64,000 nucleotides of DNA from Phoronis australis (GCA_002633005.1 NMRA01000434.1:133884-197883); one strand, 5' to 3'. Counted from the stretch's first letter, positions 1 to 13,426 are shown. Numbers and translations: made by a program. Notes: a model not told the origin generated them from the letters alone.

Positions 1-81
1 CACTGTTGCAGGATTCATGTAATCACTTTCTGTCTGGAAGATGTCACTAGTGTCTGTGTAGGACACCACATAAACCACATT
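1..81 (-). CDS. Possible internal exon of an unidentified gene running off the left edge
   Basis: Reading the minus strand, a pyrimidine-rich stretch ending TCATTCCAG is followed by 27 open codons to the window edge (NVVYVVSYTDTSDIF at the start, ending MNPATV). The codons look protein-like and the acceptor is good. The donor lies outside the window and I do not recognise the family. It may belong with the minus-strand candidate exons at 165-329 or 3338-3406, but no joining model could be confirmed. This is inference from splice signal plus open frame only. Confidence 0.35.
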
Positions 82-164
82 CTGGAATGACACAACATAG
101 CAATAAACAGTGAAACAGCAAAAAGCTGACAGTAGGCAAATTTATGTAACACCAGAATTAAGAA

Positions 165-329
165 CTAATATTCATGTGAAATGGCTGAATCTGATGTTCG
201 ATCATGTACAGCTAACTGATGTTCCTGTGTTCCTCGGCGGTTTTCAAAAGTTGCAATAGGTGGCACTACTGCATATGATGGCAAAGCCACCATATTTTCA
301 TACAAACATATTCTGTTCAGTGCACTGTT
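165..329 (-). CDS. Possible terminal coding exon, unidentified protein
   Basis: An acceptor-like TTTTTCTTGTGAACAG precedes an open minus-strand frame that includes YENMVALPSYAVVPPIATF and ends SDSAISHEY at a TAG (165-167). The composition, hydrophobic then polar and acidic, could be the C-terminal tail of a membrane protein. It sits 84 bp upstream, in minus orientation, of the other exon-like segment at 1-81, so the two cannot both be ordinary exons of one transcript unless this one uses an internal donor. The family is not recognised. Confidence 0.25.
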   Translation of the reverse strand, partial: NSALNRICLYENMVALPSYAVVPPIATFENRRGTQEHQLAVHDRTSDSAISHEY

Positions 330-404
330 CACAAGAAAAATCTTGAGTAACTCAAGAGCTGTAAAGTCGTAGCAAAAAAATGGATGACACATTCCAGATA
401 GCAC

Positions 405-2140
405 TTGAGGAAGATTATTCTTAACGAGTTTCAGAAAGAACTGTTACAGGATTGCTTTGCAAAGTGTAAATTCAAAAAATGGCCATCACATCACCACCTT
501 GTACCTGATTATGACCAAAAAACAATAGGTCTCAAGTTTACGAGAAGGTGCCTGTTGCGTGTGAATTTCAAGTGAATAGGATATTAAGTAATAAACCTGT
601 AATGTGCAAACAAAGAACGATAAAAGAAAAATTACGACTAACTTTAGAAAAAAACACCACAAAGTAAATGGCCTCAATTGATGAAGGATACGTATGACGT
701 GTCTACCAAAGGCTAATTTTACGTCTAAAAAACATGTGAAACTAGGTAAGAGTGTTACCTGAATTATATGTTAATAGCTGGCTTAAGTAATTATGATATG
801 GTTTGTACATCTAATTTATTTACATTATCAAGACTGACATGAGTTAGTGGTTAGACAGCCTCTGGAATCATAGTGAAAAAGTGACCAAAAACAATTTTTG
901 TTCCACAGATTGAAGGACTACATTTCGACACAAAAAAAAACTGAGACTAAAGTGCCATTTACACTATAAAAGTTGACACAGGTTGCTTGTCAACTATAGT
1001 TAACGCAAAACTGGGGCAAGGCAGCAGGGATCATCTCATACATACACACACACGCACCCACACGCACTCACGCACACACACTTACAGGTGACTTTGATTT
1101 TCTGGCAATTTCTACAATTTGCCAATCTGCTGTTCAGTGCCTTGTTTTTTAACATTAACCCCGACGATTTATTTTGTCAGGAAATTGTCAGAATATCGCT
1201 ATCACTTAACACTCAAGACTGGGTTTGTAATTGAGAAAAAGGAACATTTCTGCAGAGAATCAAACTCTGAAAAAGCACTCTTCTGTAGCCACCCTCTGTT
1301 TATGGTGTTATTTCACTGCTATAAGGTTCATACAATGAACTCCTAGCTCCATACCACAGTGGTTTAACATGATCATTAGATTATCAGGTGTGTATTGACT
1401 CAGCTTAGTCATAAATTACAAACACAAATGGACCTTTTGATAACACAAGCTGCAGGAGTTACATGTAATCTAGAGCTTTTAAAAGAAGCTATTTTTGAAT
1501 CTCAAAGGAATGTTCCCAGTAACAAACACACAAAAGCAATAACACTACCGAAAACTATGTTGCTATGAAAATCTCACATGGCCAAGATCAAATTTTCTGA
1601 CACTTGATAGTTGTGAGAATAACTCCAGTTACTGCAATGAAGAACTTGAGAGATGAATTTTCAATTGCCTCATATTAGTATTATTCAAACACAGACAGGT
1701 ACACCACAAGAAACATTTCCTTGAAAAATCCAACAATAACTACCAAAATTGTCATTTTCCATTTTCAACGGCTTTGATACAAACAGCGCAAACTTTGCCA
1801 AATGCTGTTTTATGATACCTATACATTTCAAATTATGCCAGTAATAGACTAAAAGTATCTTAATCTTTATCAAACAAAAAGAATTTCACTTGTCGGCCAC
1901 ATTGTATGCTAAATAAGTAAAGAATCATCGTACTGTATTACGTTCTCTGATTTTCCATATACGACTTTAAATACATACGACTGTCACATACTGAATGTGT
2001 AAAGGGGTGTTCTGACTCAGATTTTTGAGTCAAAGTTGTATCAAATACAGCATGCCCGATTCTGCTCCAATTTTCATCCGACTCAGAAGTCGTGTAAGAC
2101 AGTCTAGGATCGCTGTATACCGAGTTGTTCAGGACTAGTG
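405..2140. other. No gene seen; CA-rich microsatellite at 1039-1084
   Basis: AT-rich sequence with only short chance frames. A (CA)n tract with interruptions lies at about 1039-1084. I see no exon with both splice signals and a protein-like frame. Confidence 0.4.
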
Positions 2141-2515
2141 TGTACACACTCAGTAGGACTCTAGAACAAATGTCCAAATTTGGCTAACTTCGGAACATCA
2201 TCTCACAAATCGGATTCATATGAAATTTTAAGATACTATGCATCATGCACCGCTTTAAAAAAACCTCTGATATGGATAGTTTTTAAAGTATTCCAATTTT
2301 GCACCATTGTTTCACTATAAATGTACCTTTGTTTTTCGCCAAATTTTACTAAAGAGACGGGTCATGTGACCCAGTCAATGGCACATTAGTAAAAAGTAAA
2401 CAAAATCCAATTCTACAGGCTTCCTACTTGAAGAAAATATATACTATACACAGTTAAAATTTACAGTTTTGTAAGAATTTGGCAAAATACATAGACAGGT
2501 CAATAAGGTCATTCA
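2141..2515. repeat. Dispersed repeat, copy 1 of 3
   Basis: This segment shares a succession of blocks with 8385-8830 and 20160-20680. One block reads 'tttggctaacttc', then 'gattcatatgaaa', 'gatactatgc' and 'tttttaaa', and the end resembles 'tttggcaaaatacatagac'. The copies are diverged but collinear, as expected of an old interspersed element. I see no coding capacity. Confidence 0.6.
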
Positions 2516-3337
2516 TAGCATCTCTGGTTTGGTTTGGTTTGGTTTCAACTCCAGACAACAGCAGATTTCGGAATACAAGCCAGTCTAGATCAATTTATTT
2601 CATTGTTCAGCTTTCAGTATTCTCTTTGTCTGGCATCACAATTGAAAGGCCAATTATCTACCACCCTTCAAAGAGTTGCTAAAACCATTCATCAACTGGT
2701 ACTATCTATTCTAGATTATCCCATTTCTTCCAGTGAAAACGATTCAAACTTACTCTTTTTACAAGAAATTCTTCCGAAAATCACCAGTTTTAGTCCATGA
2801 AACATAAATTTATTTTAGCCACATGTTTTCTTGGTGTGTAAAGAGCCATTTCTAATGACAACAGAAATCCCCTAACAGACAGTTTCATGGTCCATACACA
2901 CATACCTTCAGGGAACCTCCCTAACCTGTTATTTTACTTCAGTGCCTTTTAATATTAACTGTATGTCTGGTAAATAAAAGCAACTTCCACAACAAACATT
3001 GACCAGAGAGTTTTCAAAGACAGCAAGAACTGTTATCAACATGGCACTTCCAAATTTTGATTTTTTTTAAAAAGAAATGGTAACACCATATCGACCACAG
3101 TTATCAACACTTCAAAAAAAAAAAACGATCACAACTAACTCCTTACGTCAGACCTCCTCTCTCATAAAATTCTTTCAAAAGCGTTAATTTTCATCTCCCT
3201 ATGATTTCCACAACCACTTTCCCTACAGTTCTTGAGGTCAGTGTGCGTAAATAAGGTCAGTACTATAAATGACTGATACAGAATAGGATGTACACAGCCA
3301 AGACTTAGGTATGCTCTCAACCAGTGTGTCCCCTTAC

Positions 3338-3406
3338 CTGGTCATGTTGCGCCAGCCAGTTAGGTATCTTGGGCTGGCTGTGTCGGTCAGACCTCACACG
3401 TTCCAT
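3338..3406 (-). CDS. Possible coding exon, unidentified protein
   Basis: On the minus strand an ATG at 3406 opens 23 codons ending at a strong donor (CAG|GTAAGG). The residues include RHSQPKIPNWLAQHDQ, which looks like real protein. An in-frame stop lies a few codons upstream, so the ATG could be the true start or a weak CTAG acceptor could be used. No family was recognised. Confidence 0.35.
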
Positions 3407-6400
3407 CCCTCTAGTTTTTCACAACAGCACACCTCTCGTGGTCCCTGCAACAGCAAAAGGCTCTAGTGTGCATCCAAATCAAAAATGACCCAGTGATGAG
3501 TATCTGGAGTATTGGTATCATCCACAGACACTGAGTGACCTGTGATATATAGCTAAGATCGCCACTATGTGGTTTGGAGAGCTGCTTGCACTTTTGAAGT
3601 GGAATGAGATTACAGTCACCACAGAGATGGCGATATCGGAACCATCCGGAATGTTTTAATAACATTTAATTATATTTACGTAGTTCTTTAGTCATGCTTA
3701 AAAACACTCGATAACTAGTGTTCTGTAGATGACTAACCTTAAACAGACAAGGCAATAAAAATAAAACACAAAATCTCGTGGTGAGCAAGATATTCGGAAA
3801 CCTTTGCCAACCATGAAACAGGAAGAAAACAACAAGACATTAAAAAAATACATTAAATGCTGATAAACCATGTGGTCTCCTCAATTCTGCAATATAAGGC
3901 CAATTACATCCATGTGAGTCCACTGAGCACCCCACATCATCATGAAAGCTTTGGCAAAGCGCCAACAAGCATTGGTGTGCAGCCATCTAAAAATGTTATT
4001 CTGTTAACAATGGAGTCATGAGCAATTACGCTGTCTGACATGGCTGGATTCAGCATTAATTCATGGTTTAAGTGTTGTTATCCCTAATTCAATCCTTGGA
4101 AACTTTTAACCTGCTTAGAAAATGTACAATTAAAATGCAAATCCTCTGAGGTGTTTTGGCAATATTTTAAAGCTAACTCTTGAATTTATTTTGAAGCTGG
4201 GAACTTCCGTGAATGCGATTTTAGTTCAAGCTGTTTAGACAAACATCCAAACAAACAAAAAACAGTTTTTGGCAAACTTTTTAAAAACCCTAAAAATCCC
4301 CAAGTAAACAGCACAAATTCATGTTTTGCTAATTCAGTGTTAGGAACGTTTGGATTACCGAGACAATTTTTTCTCACAGGAGTTATTTCAAAAACATAAT
4401 CAATGTACATTCAAATGCCCATGATATATGAAAACACATGGGTTGTGTTACGTCGACACAAGACACGCGACGAAAACCTAGCGGGATCACATGCTTCGCT
4501 TGTAATGCTTGGCGACATCTCGCAAGGACTAACATGATCTTGTGTTTTTGTGAATTTCTTGCATCTAGGCAATGCAGCCCTGGGGATCGTTTCATGAAAA
4601 AAAATTGAGATTTAAGACAAAAATTTGATCTGACAATCCACACAACTTAGTATGAAAAATAATAAAATCTCACAACATACAAAAGTCCAGGCTCTAAGAA
4701 TATAGTTACACATAATTGTTAGTTACTGATACAATTTCTCACTAATTTCTAGACTGTGATACGCTTGTAATTACTTGGCTGAAGCCCCTTTTCAGCAATT
4801 GTGAGTTAGGAGCATAAGACCTACTTTCTGTCTTAGGAGTCTTCAGTCACTTTCATGAAGCAAATTCATGCCCATTCCACCTTTTGAATTCAGCCATAAT
4901 TCATCCAAAATGTTTCATGCAGTCCGTTGACTGAAGACATTTACAAAACTTATTTGCAAGTAACACAGAAGTAAATTGTCCTTATTACATGTTCCAATAA
5001 CCAAATAGAATGGTTGTAGGTCGATTCCAGTTCACCTTTTTTCAAAGCTTTTAACTCAGATAGTTCCATAATCATCCGCAAAGTAAAAGCCCAAGTGTAG
5101 AAAATAATCAGAGCTTGGAATTTTCCTCTTATTTGAATTCCAGTTTCCGTTTTTCTCATCTTTTTTATCACCATTTTGACTTTATTCATGAAAAAACGTT
5201 TCATTTCAGTTAAATTTTAGGACACAAAAATACTTCTATCACATAAGCCTACTTATTTGATGAACGATATCTCAACTGAAAATTTTCCTTTTTTTGTCAT
5301 TGGTCATTCCAAGCCCTGAATAATATTATTGGTTAAGAATTTTCAAAATGTTTAATGTTAGATATGCTAAAAAGCTGTGAAACGTCTGTTTGTACTGGAA
5401 CGCATTGGTCTCAAAGTGTTAAACAATAGCAGTTAATTCTTCACTTCTTCAGCTCACAATATGACGGATGTGCAAAATTCTATTTTGTCAAAATTTCCTT
5501 ACAAAAATAAATATTAAGAAATTTTACTGTATTGCTACCGTAGTTTGAACTGTGAAGATGTCATGAAACAACATTTCCATTATTTGTAGGAAAGTACTAC
5601 ACCTTCTTTGAAAAGATGGAAAATGACAACTTTGTCAATTCTCCTAATGCAAAATAAGTGCTGAATTACAGCACTACCAGAAACACGCAGGTTAACGCCC
5701 ATGCCCGCGTAATTGGCCACCTCTGACTTAGCCAAATTTCGATGGAAGCGCCTACTGTTTGGGCAAATTCTGGGTAGATCCATATTTGAATCTAGCAATT
5801 AATCACAACCCTCTCGTTGCAACTACAAATATTGGGTTGGGCCTGGAACGAATCGTCCGTGATTTTAACCAAGCGTACAAAATGTAGTCATGTTCACTGA
5901 TCTGAAACAGTACTTGCTGTTACGGTAAGTGGAGTGCCATTGGAGTTTCATAAACTTCCGCGGTATGACATTTTGCAGTGCGTTGATATATTTGAAAACA
6001 TCCGAGTTTTTTAACAACAGTCTCGCGAAACCACCCATTCAAAGTCGAAATACTGTTTCTGTTTAAACCGTGAGAAACTTTGCGGTTGTCGGGTTCCACT
6101 GATTGACCAAACCTACAAATTCCGTACTCGAATGAACACTCCGCGCGCTTGCCTATTTCAGCAAAATTTCGACGTAAGCAGCCACTGCTTGAGTAATCCC
6201 CCACCCTCCTGTCTTAGGGTTTTCCCGGCTAATTTAAGCACCCAAGACGATAACCTGCGAGTTTACAGTATTTCAATATGGTTTTAGAACTGCTTGGCTG
6301 AATCAGGAAGTTGGTGACGAAATATTATTTATCTAAAAATTTAAGCAACGTATGAAGACAGTGACATGCAACACTTGAGAAGAGTCAAAGTTCAGATGTG

Positions 6401-7139
6401 TCAATTTGCCAAAAGGGAAGAGATGTTGCAACGCACCATTCAGCGTTAATATAATTCCTATGAGCAGGACCCTCTATAAAAGCATGTGTCATCTGATTTA
6501 TTTCATTTTTTCGTTTAATCTGTCTGTGTCATCATGTTCTGCCAACCTCACCGATCTCCCGAGTCCCAAAGAGATGATATCAACACATCATGCGAGGAGC
6601 ACGTGTCACAGTGATGTAGTTCCTTATTAAGGAAATGTCAAATCCGTCTGCTTACTTTATAGTCAATCCAGTAGTTAAACTTCCGAGGTGTTCGTGACTG
6701 CAAATTCATTCATTTCAGAAGCCCCGAGAATATTATAATGCATTCAGACACAAACAAACTATAATTGACGCAGACCCTGTCGCAAGCAGTCATGAGTGTC
6801 CAGCCCAGTCAATCATATGTCAACTTAGAGAAAGAAACTATTGAAATAAGGATTCAAAACTTGTATACCATGAGACTTCAGGAAATCCTAATGTAACACT
6901 GATTAATTGTATTTGTTAAATGTTTGCTCACATGGACATTGCAGAGTGGGAACTCTAGAGGTTGGATTGTGATCGGTCATTGCCACAGCCGGTGCTACTG
7001 GTACACCTGATTCAATAGTGGTGAGCAGCTCAAGTCAACTTGCAGTGTTACATGAAATGGCCAATCCACTTTCAGTACTATGGAAAGCCAAGGCAGAAAA
7101 ATTCTAAGGCATAAAACTTCTATATTTTTAATCAAGAAT
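3407..7139. other. No gene seen
   Basis: AT-rich, with many chance frames under 95 codons and none with convincing splice borders or recognisable residues. A short similarity (aaatttcgatggaagcgcc against aaatttcgacgtaagcagcc) between about 5737 and 6164 hints at a small duplicated segment. Confidence 0.4.
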
Positions 7140-7146
7140 TAACTTC

Positions 7147-8215
7147 TCTACGGGCCCATAAAAATATAATCAAAACCAAAATTTATTGAGCCAGGACCAA
7201 AATTTAAGACATCGGACACAAAATTTGTAATGCCAGGACACAAAATTTGTCACGTCAGGATATAGAATTTCTCTCCAGAAGATTTCTTGCCAGGTCAAAA
7301 TTTCATGCCAGGAAAAAATTTCTTGGCAGGATAAAATTTCATGCCAGGACAAAATTTCATGCCAGGAGACCACGTGGCAATGACGATCCAATGTGTCTCT
7401 GTAATACTCAGCCACATTCAAGTCTATACATTGGCTTCTGTTGTAAAATGTGGAAGAGACAACAGAAATTGAACCTTATTGTCACAATAATGTAACTGTT
7501 GTCGGCGAGACATGGTGTAACTATGAAGTCATCTCTTCGTGGATGGTCACTAGCCTTGTCCCCAAGCCTCATGATGGCGCTGATCGGTTTAGCCATTTGA
7601 GGATGGGTTATAGGAACTGCGTTCTATGCAATGATTGACCGCTGCCTCGACGTCACTATACAACAAAGGCAAATTTTAATTTTTTCACAGGCATTGTTGC
7701 TGGCATCCATGAAGCAAAAGGCATTGTTTTGGTTATTGTTTGAAATAAAGGTTGTTTGTGTACTTGTTTTCACTTCTTTTTCATTAAGAGTATCATAGAA
7801 ATTAATCTGTTTTCGATTCAAAATACATCACTTTTGCAATAATTTAAAACTAAATTGCTGCAATATACCATTAGTTTTAATTTTGATTTGAAACTGCAAA
7901 AAATTCAAAATTACATTACTCATGATATTCCGGCGATTTCCGTTATAATGTGTCAGAATTCTGACACATTTCATTTCCCATAACCAAGCCTCAAATGGCT
8001 AAATGGATCAGCACCATCTTGTGGCTTGGGGACGAGGCTGGGATGGTCACGTGTTCTCCTGGCATGAAATTTTCTTGACATGTGAAAATTTCCTAACAAA
8101 TTTTGGCCCTGTCGTGATAAATTATAGGCCCTGGCATGATAAATTTTGGTTTGAGTACATTTTTTCTGGTCCTGCAGAGAATTTAATTCTTGAATAGAAC
8201 ATTGGTGTCCTGGAA
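7147..8215. mobile_element. Foldback-like inverted-repeat element
   Basis: The two ends are inverted copies. The segment around 7556-7612 (cttgtccccaagcctc...) is the reverse complement of 7979-8036, and 7350-7375 (tttcatgccaggaga) pairs with 8050-8080. The left arm carries degenerate tandem units of about 18-20 bp built on 'atgccaggacaaaattt'. There is no transposase frame, so this looks like a non-autonomous foldback element. Confidence 0.55.
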
Positions 8216-8227
8216 TTTTTTTCGCTT

Positions 8228-8303
8228 TGGCTTTCCATACAGTACAGGCTTTCCATACAGTACAGGCTTTCCATACTGTACAGGCTTTCCATACTGTACA
8301 GGC
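8228..8303. repeat. 18-bp tandem repeat, 4 copies
   Basis: Four consecutive units of 'ggctttccatacagtaca' occur; in copies 3 and 4 'acagtac' becomes 'actgtac'. The array sits right beside the foldback element. Confidence 0.85.
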
Positions 8304-8384
8304 ATATGCATGCATGAACAGATTTGTTAAACTGCAAAAACTTTTTGTTCAGTGTAAACTCAAGTTTTAATATGTAGAAGCCGA

Positions 8385-8830
8385 AACTTAGATAATCTGG
8401 CCAACCTCAGAATACGGAATGGGTAATTAGATTCATACGAAACTTTGAGATACTATGCTTTAATTATTCAGTGTTTGTTAAACCACTGCTAGGAATTGTT
8501 TTTAAAATGTTTCATTTTTGTATGAGGGGCTATAAAAATTGACTTTATGAAATGAAATCAAAACAATAATTTAGAAAACTATAACAGCCTTCTTGAGATT
8601 TTAATGTGAGCATTTGGTCCTGTTAATAATGCCATTGTGCTTTTGATGTACTTTCTTTTTTTGCTAAATTTTATAACTAAAAAGACATGTTCATCTGAGC
8701 CAATTAATATCAGATTGGTAAAAAGTCAAAAATAAAATTTTACAAACTTTCTACTTTTACTAAGTTAAAATCAAGTTTTGTGATTATTTGGCAAAATACA
8801 CAGACTCGTGGTCTTGTCGATACAGTCATA
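8385..8830. repeat. Dispersed repeat, copy 2 of 3
   Basis: Collinear with 2141-2515 and 20160-20680. Shared blocks include 'gattcatacgaaactttgagatactatgc', 'gaattgtttttaaaatgtttca' and the terminal 'atttggcaaaatacacagac'. Confidence 0.6.
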
Positions 8831-9457
8831 CATTAACCTTATATTTTAATGTGGGCCGGAGGCCTTTTTACATGAATAACTACATATATACATTATACCT
8901 ATACATATGTAGGCTGAGAACTTAAGCTTTTCAGGTGAGAGAAATCAACTCAAGTTGATAAACAATCATTATATTCTGAGTAAAATGAAACAGGCTAATG
9001 TAAACAATTACCAAAAGTTCAGTTAGCGATAAATGACCTGTTCAGCCACTAGGCGGTCCTGAGGCGGAAATACACACGAGAACATGAAATGGAAGTTCTT
9101 AGCATGAGCCTTTGACATACACTTTCCTAGCTGATTACAAAATCAAGACTCAGCGGACTCTCTATTAAAAAGGAAGGGGGGGGGGGGGTATTTCTTCACT
9201 TGTTTAATGCTACAAAACAAAATTTGGTAAGGGGTTTCATTATTTATAGAGATGTAATGGCCTTTTGAAAAAAGGAACGACAATTTTGGAACAATTACAC
9301 TTGTGCAAAACAAGGAGAATTATCGTGACATCTGATACAATTATCAAATGACAATATTTAAAGCTTCATTTTGCCTTGTTTAGCTGCCTACAAATTGAAT
9401 ATTGGACGGCATTTTACTTTCATAAAATCAATCTCCTAATGTTCCTTACCGTGACAG
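8831..9457. other. No gene seen; poly-G tract at 9176-9188
   Basis: Non-coding AT-rich sequence with one run of about 13 G bases. Confidence 0.4.
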
Positions 9458-9565
9458 GATTCTATTTCCATTGCCAACAAGGACATGGAAACAGCGGAGG
9501 ACATCAGGAAGCACTTCATGGGAAATGGGTGTACTTCACTTGCAATTGTGGCTATAAACCTGTGA
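9458..9565 (+). CDS. Exon-like open segment, unidentified
   Basis: After a pyrimidine-rich stretch ending GTGACAG, the plus strand reads a protein-like frame that includes ANKDMETAEDIRKHFMGNG and then CTSLAIVAINL, followed by TGA at 9563-9565. The helix-like EDIRKHF segment and codon pattern look real. I recognise no family and found no partner exon. It could be an exon relic, or a terminal exon of an unseen plus-strand gene. Confidence 0.3.
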   Translation, partial: DSISIANKDMETAEDIRKHFMGNGCTSLAIVAINL

Positions 9566-12486
9566 CGTTGTCCCAAAAAATGCCCAAAATTGGAACACTT
9601 TGTTATGTTCACTAAATTGAGACACCACAAAAATCAGATCAGGAGAAATTCGCCTAAGAACAACTTTTAGCATTGTCATAATTCGTAAATGTCTACTGGA
9701 AAAGACAAGATTTCATCTGCGTCTATTCACCTTAGATTGGCTATGCTGCATGGTGTCTACTTGCAAAAAGTACAACTCTTATCACAAGAAGGGCACACTT
9801 ATGGGAAAACTTGAACAACATCCTTGTTAGAACACATGCATCACTGACCATTAATTCCAGGTGTGCTACAGAGGTCAACAGTCTTATGCAATATACCAAT
9901 AAAGGGCTCACTGCAGCATGAAGAATCTGCAAGCATATCTTTGTCAATCTGATACCAAACATTGAGCTGTTTTTGAGATCACACTAACTTACTGAACACA
10001 TTGAACTTGCTAGGTGCAACTATATTCGCTTAAAGTTTTGTAGGACCTTATCGACAAATCTCTTTTAGACAAATATCTAAAATATCGTAGAAATTAGTTT
10101 TGAAAAAAATTATCTTCAGAAAGCAGAAAGCCTGTACACTGACTTTTAACTTCACATGAATCTGTCGTTAAAGGAGAAGGCAACCTTTTATCATGTCATC
10201 TTTAGTAAAAATGTGGTTCACTGATTATCGCAAACATATGTTTCAGTTAATTACGGCTTCCCGTAATTTTATGAATTAATCATGTCCTACTCTGCCAGTG
10301 ACATTTAAGGGGTTAAAAATTTCCCGCCATTTTGTTCTGCATTTGTTTTAACTGTAAGGATCTGTTGTACTGTTGTTATGTAATGGTTTCTTAACTTTGT
10401 CGTCACCACTTCCCATTGATGAGTTTTCTACGAAAAACTAAGTTGTTAGAGAACTCAATTACGTCGGATTTAGGAATTGTTTAATTTGTAGTAGCCTATA
10501 AATGACCGGAGTCGGCGATCCATATCACAGACACAGTGACGTGGTGATGAGGAACTTTTTTGCAAACAGTCAGTGAGTAGATATATATGTTTGAGCCGAG
10601 TTTAGTGAGGCAAAATACGCACAGACAGCTGTTGAGAGGTATGAGACAGAGACCGAGGACAGACAGGCACCACAGCGGGCTGTTTACATACCGTACTAAC
10701 ATCATGCCTCATCTTCAGGAGAGTATACGCTTTTGATACTTGCCAATAACACTACATTACAACATTTGGTCAGAAACTGGTTTTGCATCTCATAGGTACT
10801 AACTGTCTTTTAGAAGGTAATGTCTATGATTTTTGTATGGGCACACATTTTCAATCTTATGCAAAATTTCAAAATTGTTGCATTTGCGAGTGATGCCTTT
10901 GCTGGAGTCGCATGAAACCGACTGCAAACCTCGTCATCTTGAGAACATTGCCATGTGACACTTGGCGAGCTGTAATTACGCTAAGCACGTTGCATTATTG
11001 ACCTAGTTTTTTAAATGGACGGCCGCTAACACACTTATGAGCTGAGTCAGACAATCGGACTCACTCAGCTATTCAAATTTTTTATGTAGACCTGCTTTGC
11101 AGCTCGCTGTACTACAGCAAAACTTTATTTGCAACAGAATGACAAATAGCAAACTAACTAGGTGAGAAAAATATTTTTACATAAATTAGCTGTATCAAGC
11201 ATTCATACCGTCTTAGCTCGCAGTAGTAAACAGATGCTCTGCTGCTGATATAAATCCTACGCCTATTAAAGAAGAAAACTTTTAAGAGTATTTAAATGGC
11301 AAAAACACTAGCCTTGACTTCAGTGAATGTCTGGCGGACGATGAGAGACCTACAAGAATCGATGAGAGACGAAGAATCCGGGATTTCTAATAAAATCACA
11401 ATACACAATTGGATTTCATTCTCATATGGCTCTGACTAAAGCTAACAACTTCAGGATGTGTCTATCCCACCCAACAATAATCCCAAAAATGCATTGTTGG
11501 CAGTAAACTGTGATTATGTCCCTTAGAAAGGAAAACAGTTAGCACAGCAGTAGGGCAGAAATGTGGCAGGTGCCTCACACACAGCATTCTGGGTAAATAC
11601 AGCATGTGCCTCACACATAGCATTCTGGGTAAATACAGTGAATTCTCACCAGCTTGGGACACAATATGCGAACAAGTGAAATTTTGCTTTTACTTCTTAT
11701 TATTTTATAAATCACCCACAGTACCAAAATATTGCTTTGTCATATCCAACTTCTGTACTATAACCACCCATAAAAAATGTTTTGAAAAAAATTGGCCATT
11801 CACGTCAAACATAATAGACTTTGAAAATCAAAAGCACAACTTTGCTAATTATTTTTGTCCCAAACTCAGTAAGATTTTACAAAACCAAAGAATTAATGAT
11901 GGCCCTGGGAAGTGGCTCAATGTGCCAGGATGGGACACTGAGTAAACAACAGTAAGGTTTGTTCTTGTTATACTAGTTCATCCACACATCCTAAATAGCT
12001 TAACAACATCAAAAGGTTCATTGAAGCTGTTTAATCACTACATCTTGGGCCCATGTCAGCATGAACTGTTTGTATTATGTAATGTTAGTGGGTATGTTAT
12101 TCATACTAATGTGTCAACCATAGCCCTGATCAATAGCAGAACTGTCAGCCAGTTCAATGAGATGTATAATTAATTTTCATCTGATACCTAATATAAACAC
12201 TTCAGACAGTGAAATGGTTGGATGTTGATAGGATCTTTGAAATCTGGTAAAATTTGAAGACAATTTCATGAGCAATGACAACTGCACACTAAGGGGAAAG
12301 TAATTTCATCTCTGGAGTTTTTAATCATTTGACATTGTCCCGAGTACCCACTCCCCTCCACTTCTGAATTCACAATGAAACACTCCATAACAATTGTGAA
12401 AGATGTGAAGATGAATAAGGGAATCAACCTAAGACTAGATACCCACCCTGCACCACATGGTAGTGTTATTGTGGAAAATGCCCTGT
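9566..12486. other. No gene seen; short tandem duplication near 11575-11640
   Basis: Non-coding, apart from a 37-bp unit duplicated in tandem ('cctcacacatagcattctgg' plus 'gtaaatacag') at about 11572-11640. The longest plus frame here, at 11604-11945, shows no protein features. Confidence 0.4.
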
Positions 12487-12566
12487 CATGGGCAGCGCAG
12501 CACTGAAATGTGTGGACGGCTTTGCGGGGGCCCCCCCTCCCCGCCCCCTATGGTGCGCCGCCCATG
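12487..12566. mobile_element. Miniature inverted-repeat remnant, CATGGGCnGCGC ends
   Basis: The left end 'catgggcagcgcagc' and right end 'ggtgcgccgcccatg' are inverted copies around a G/C-homopolymer core. Related ends occur at 56948-57018, so this is a family. Confidence 0.55.
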
Positions 12567-12618
12567 CCTATGAACATGATCTGTGCTATTAGCAATTAAT
12601 GCATCTGTATTTCTGTTC

Positions 12619-12838
12619 AATAAATTACCATGTTCAGAATGTTTAATACGGAGACGTTTACTCACGTTCTATATTGGCGTGGTGGCAGTGTACTTTATGG
12701 ACATATTCACCTCCAGCAAAATTTTCAATAAATTACCATAATCAGTACATTTAATACAGAGATGTTTACTCACTTACATTCTATATTGGGGTGGTGGCAG
12801 TGTACTTTATGGCCTTAGTCACCTCCACCAAATATTTC
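12619..12838. repeat. Tandem duplication, about 110-bp unit, 2 copies
   Basis: Two collinear copies contain 'caataaattaccat', 'gtttactcac', 'ttctatattggggtggtggc' and 'agtgtactttatgg'. They differ by scattered substitutions. Confidence 0.8.
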
Positions 12839-13426
12839 AGTGTAACTCTTTCTTAATTAGAAACTAAACCTATTTTTTCAAAATCTAGAAACATTATATG
12901 GCAAATCATAACGGAACCAGTAAACATGACCTGTGGACCAACAGAACCTAACTCATACTTATGGTTGAGCCACTTCCTCAGAAATACTTTATAATAACAA
13001 ACCAACATAATGTCAGAGATAACCATCTCATCAGCACCAGACATCTACTCACCTATACTTAGGAGTACCAAAATTTAACACATGCCATCAAAGTTCAATG
13101 AAATTCTAAAATAAGATTAGAGAGCAGACTAAGCTTTACAAAATAAACAGTGCTGTAATGCTGTGGCTTAGCTCCACTCTTTGTATGTTACAATAATACA
13201 GGCATTGCAGTTTTGTAGACAGAGGCTAGACTTCCTGCAGAATGGCGAAACAATAAGCATCTTATGTATGTGCATTAGAGGACAAATTCAAGTCACAATA
13301 AATAATGGCTGACCCTAATTTAAAAGGATAAAGGTTTATTCAAGGCATGTTTACTCCTGATATATGTGAGGAATACTTTGTTACAAACATGACAAAAGAC
13401 AAATAAAAAATGTAAGGCAGTCTTAC

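Noticed and set aside
3135-3190. Minus-strand exon with a TLLKEFYERGGLT frame and GTAAGG donor
   Set aside because: An in-frame stop lies immediately upstream with no acceptor between it and the open stretch.
11604-11945. 113-codon plus-strand frame
   Set aside because: Composition is like translated AT-rich non-coding DNA and no motif is visible.
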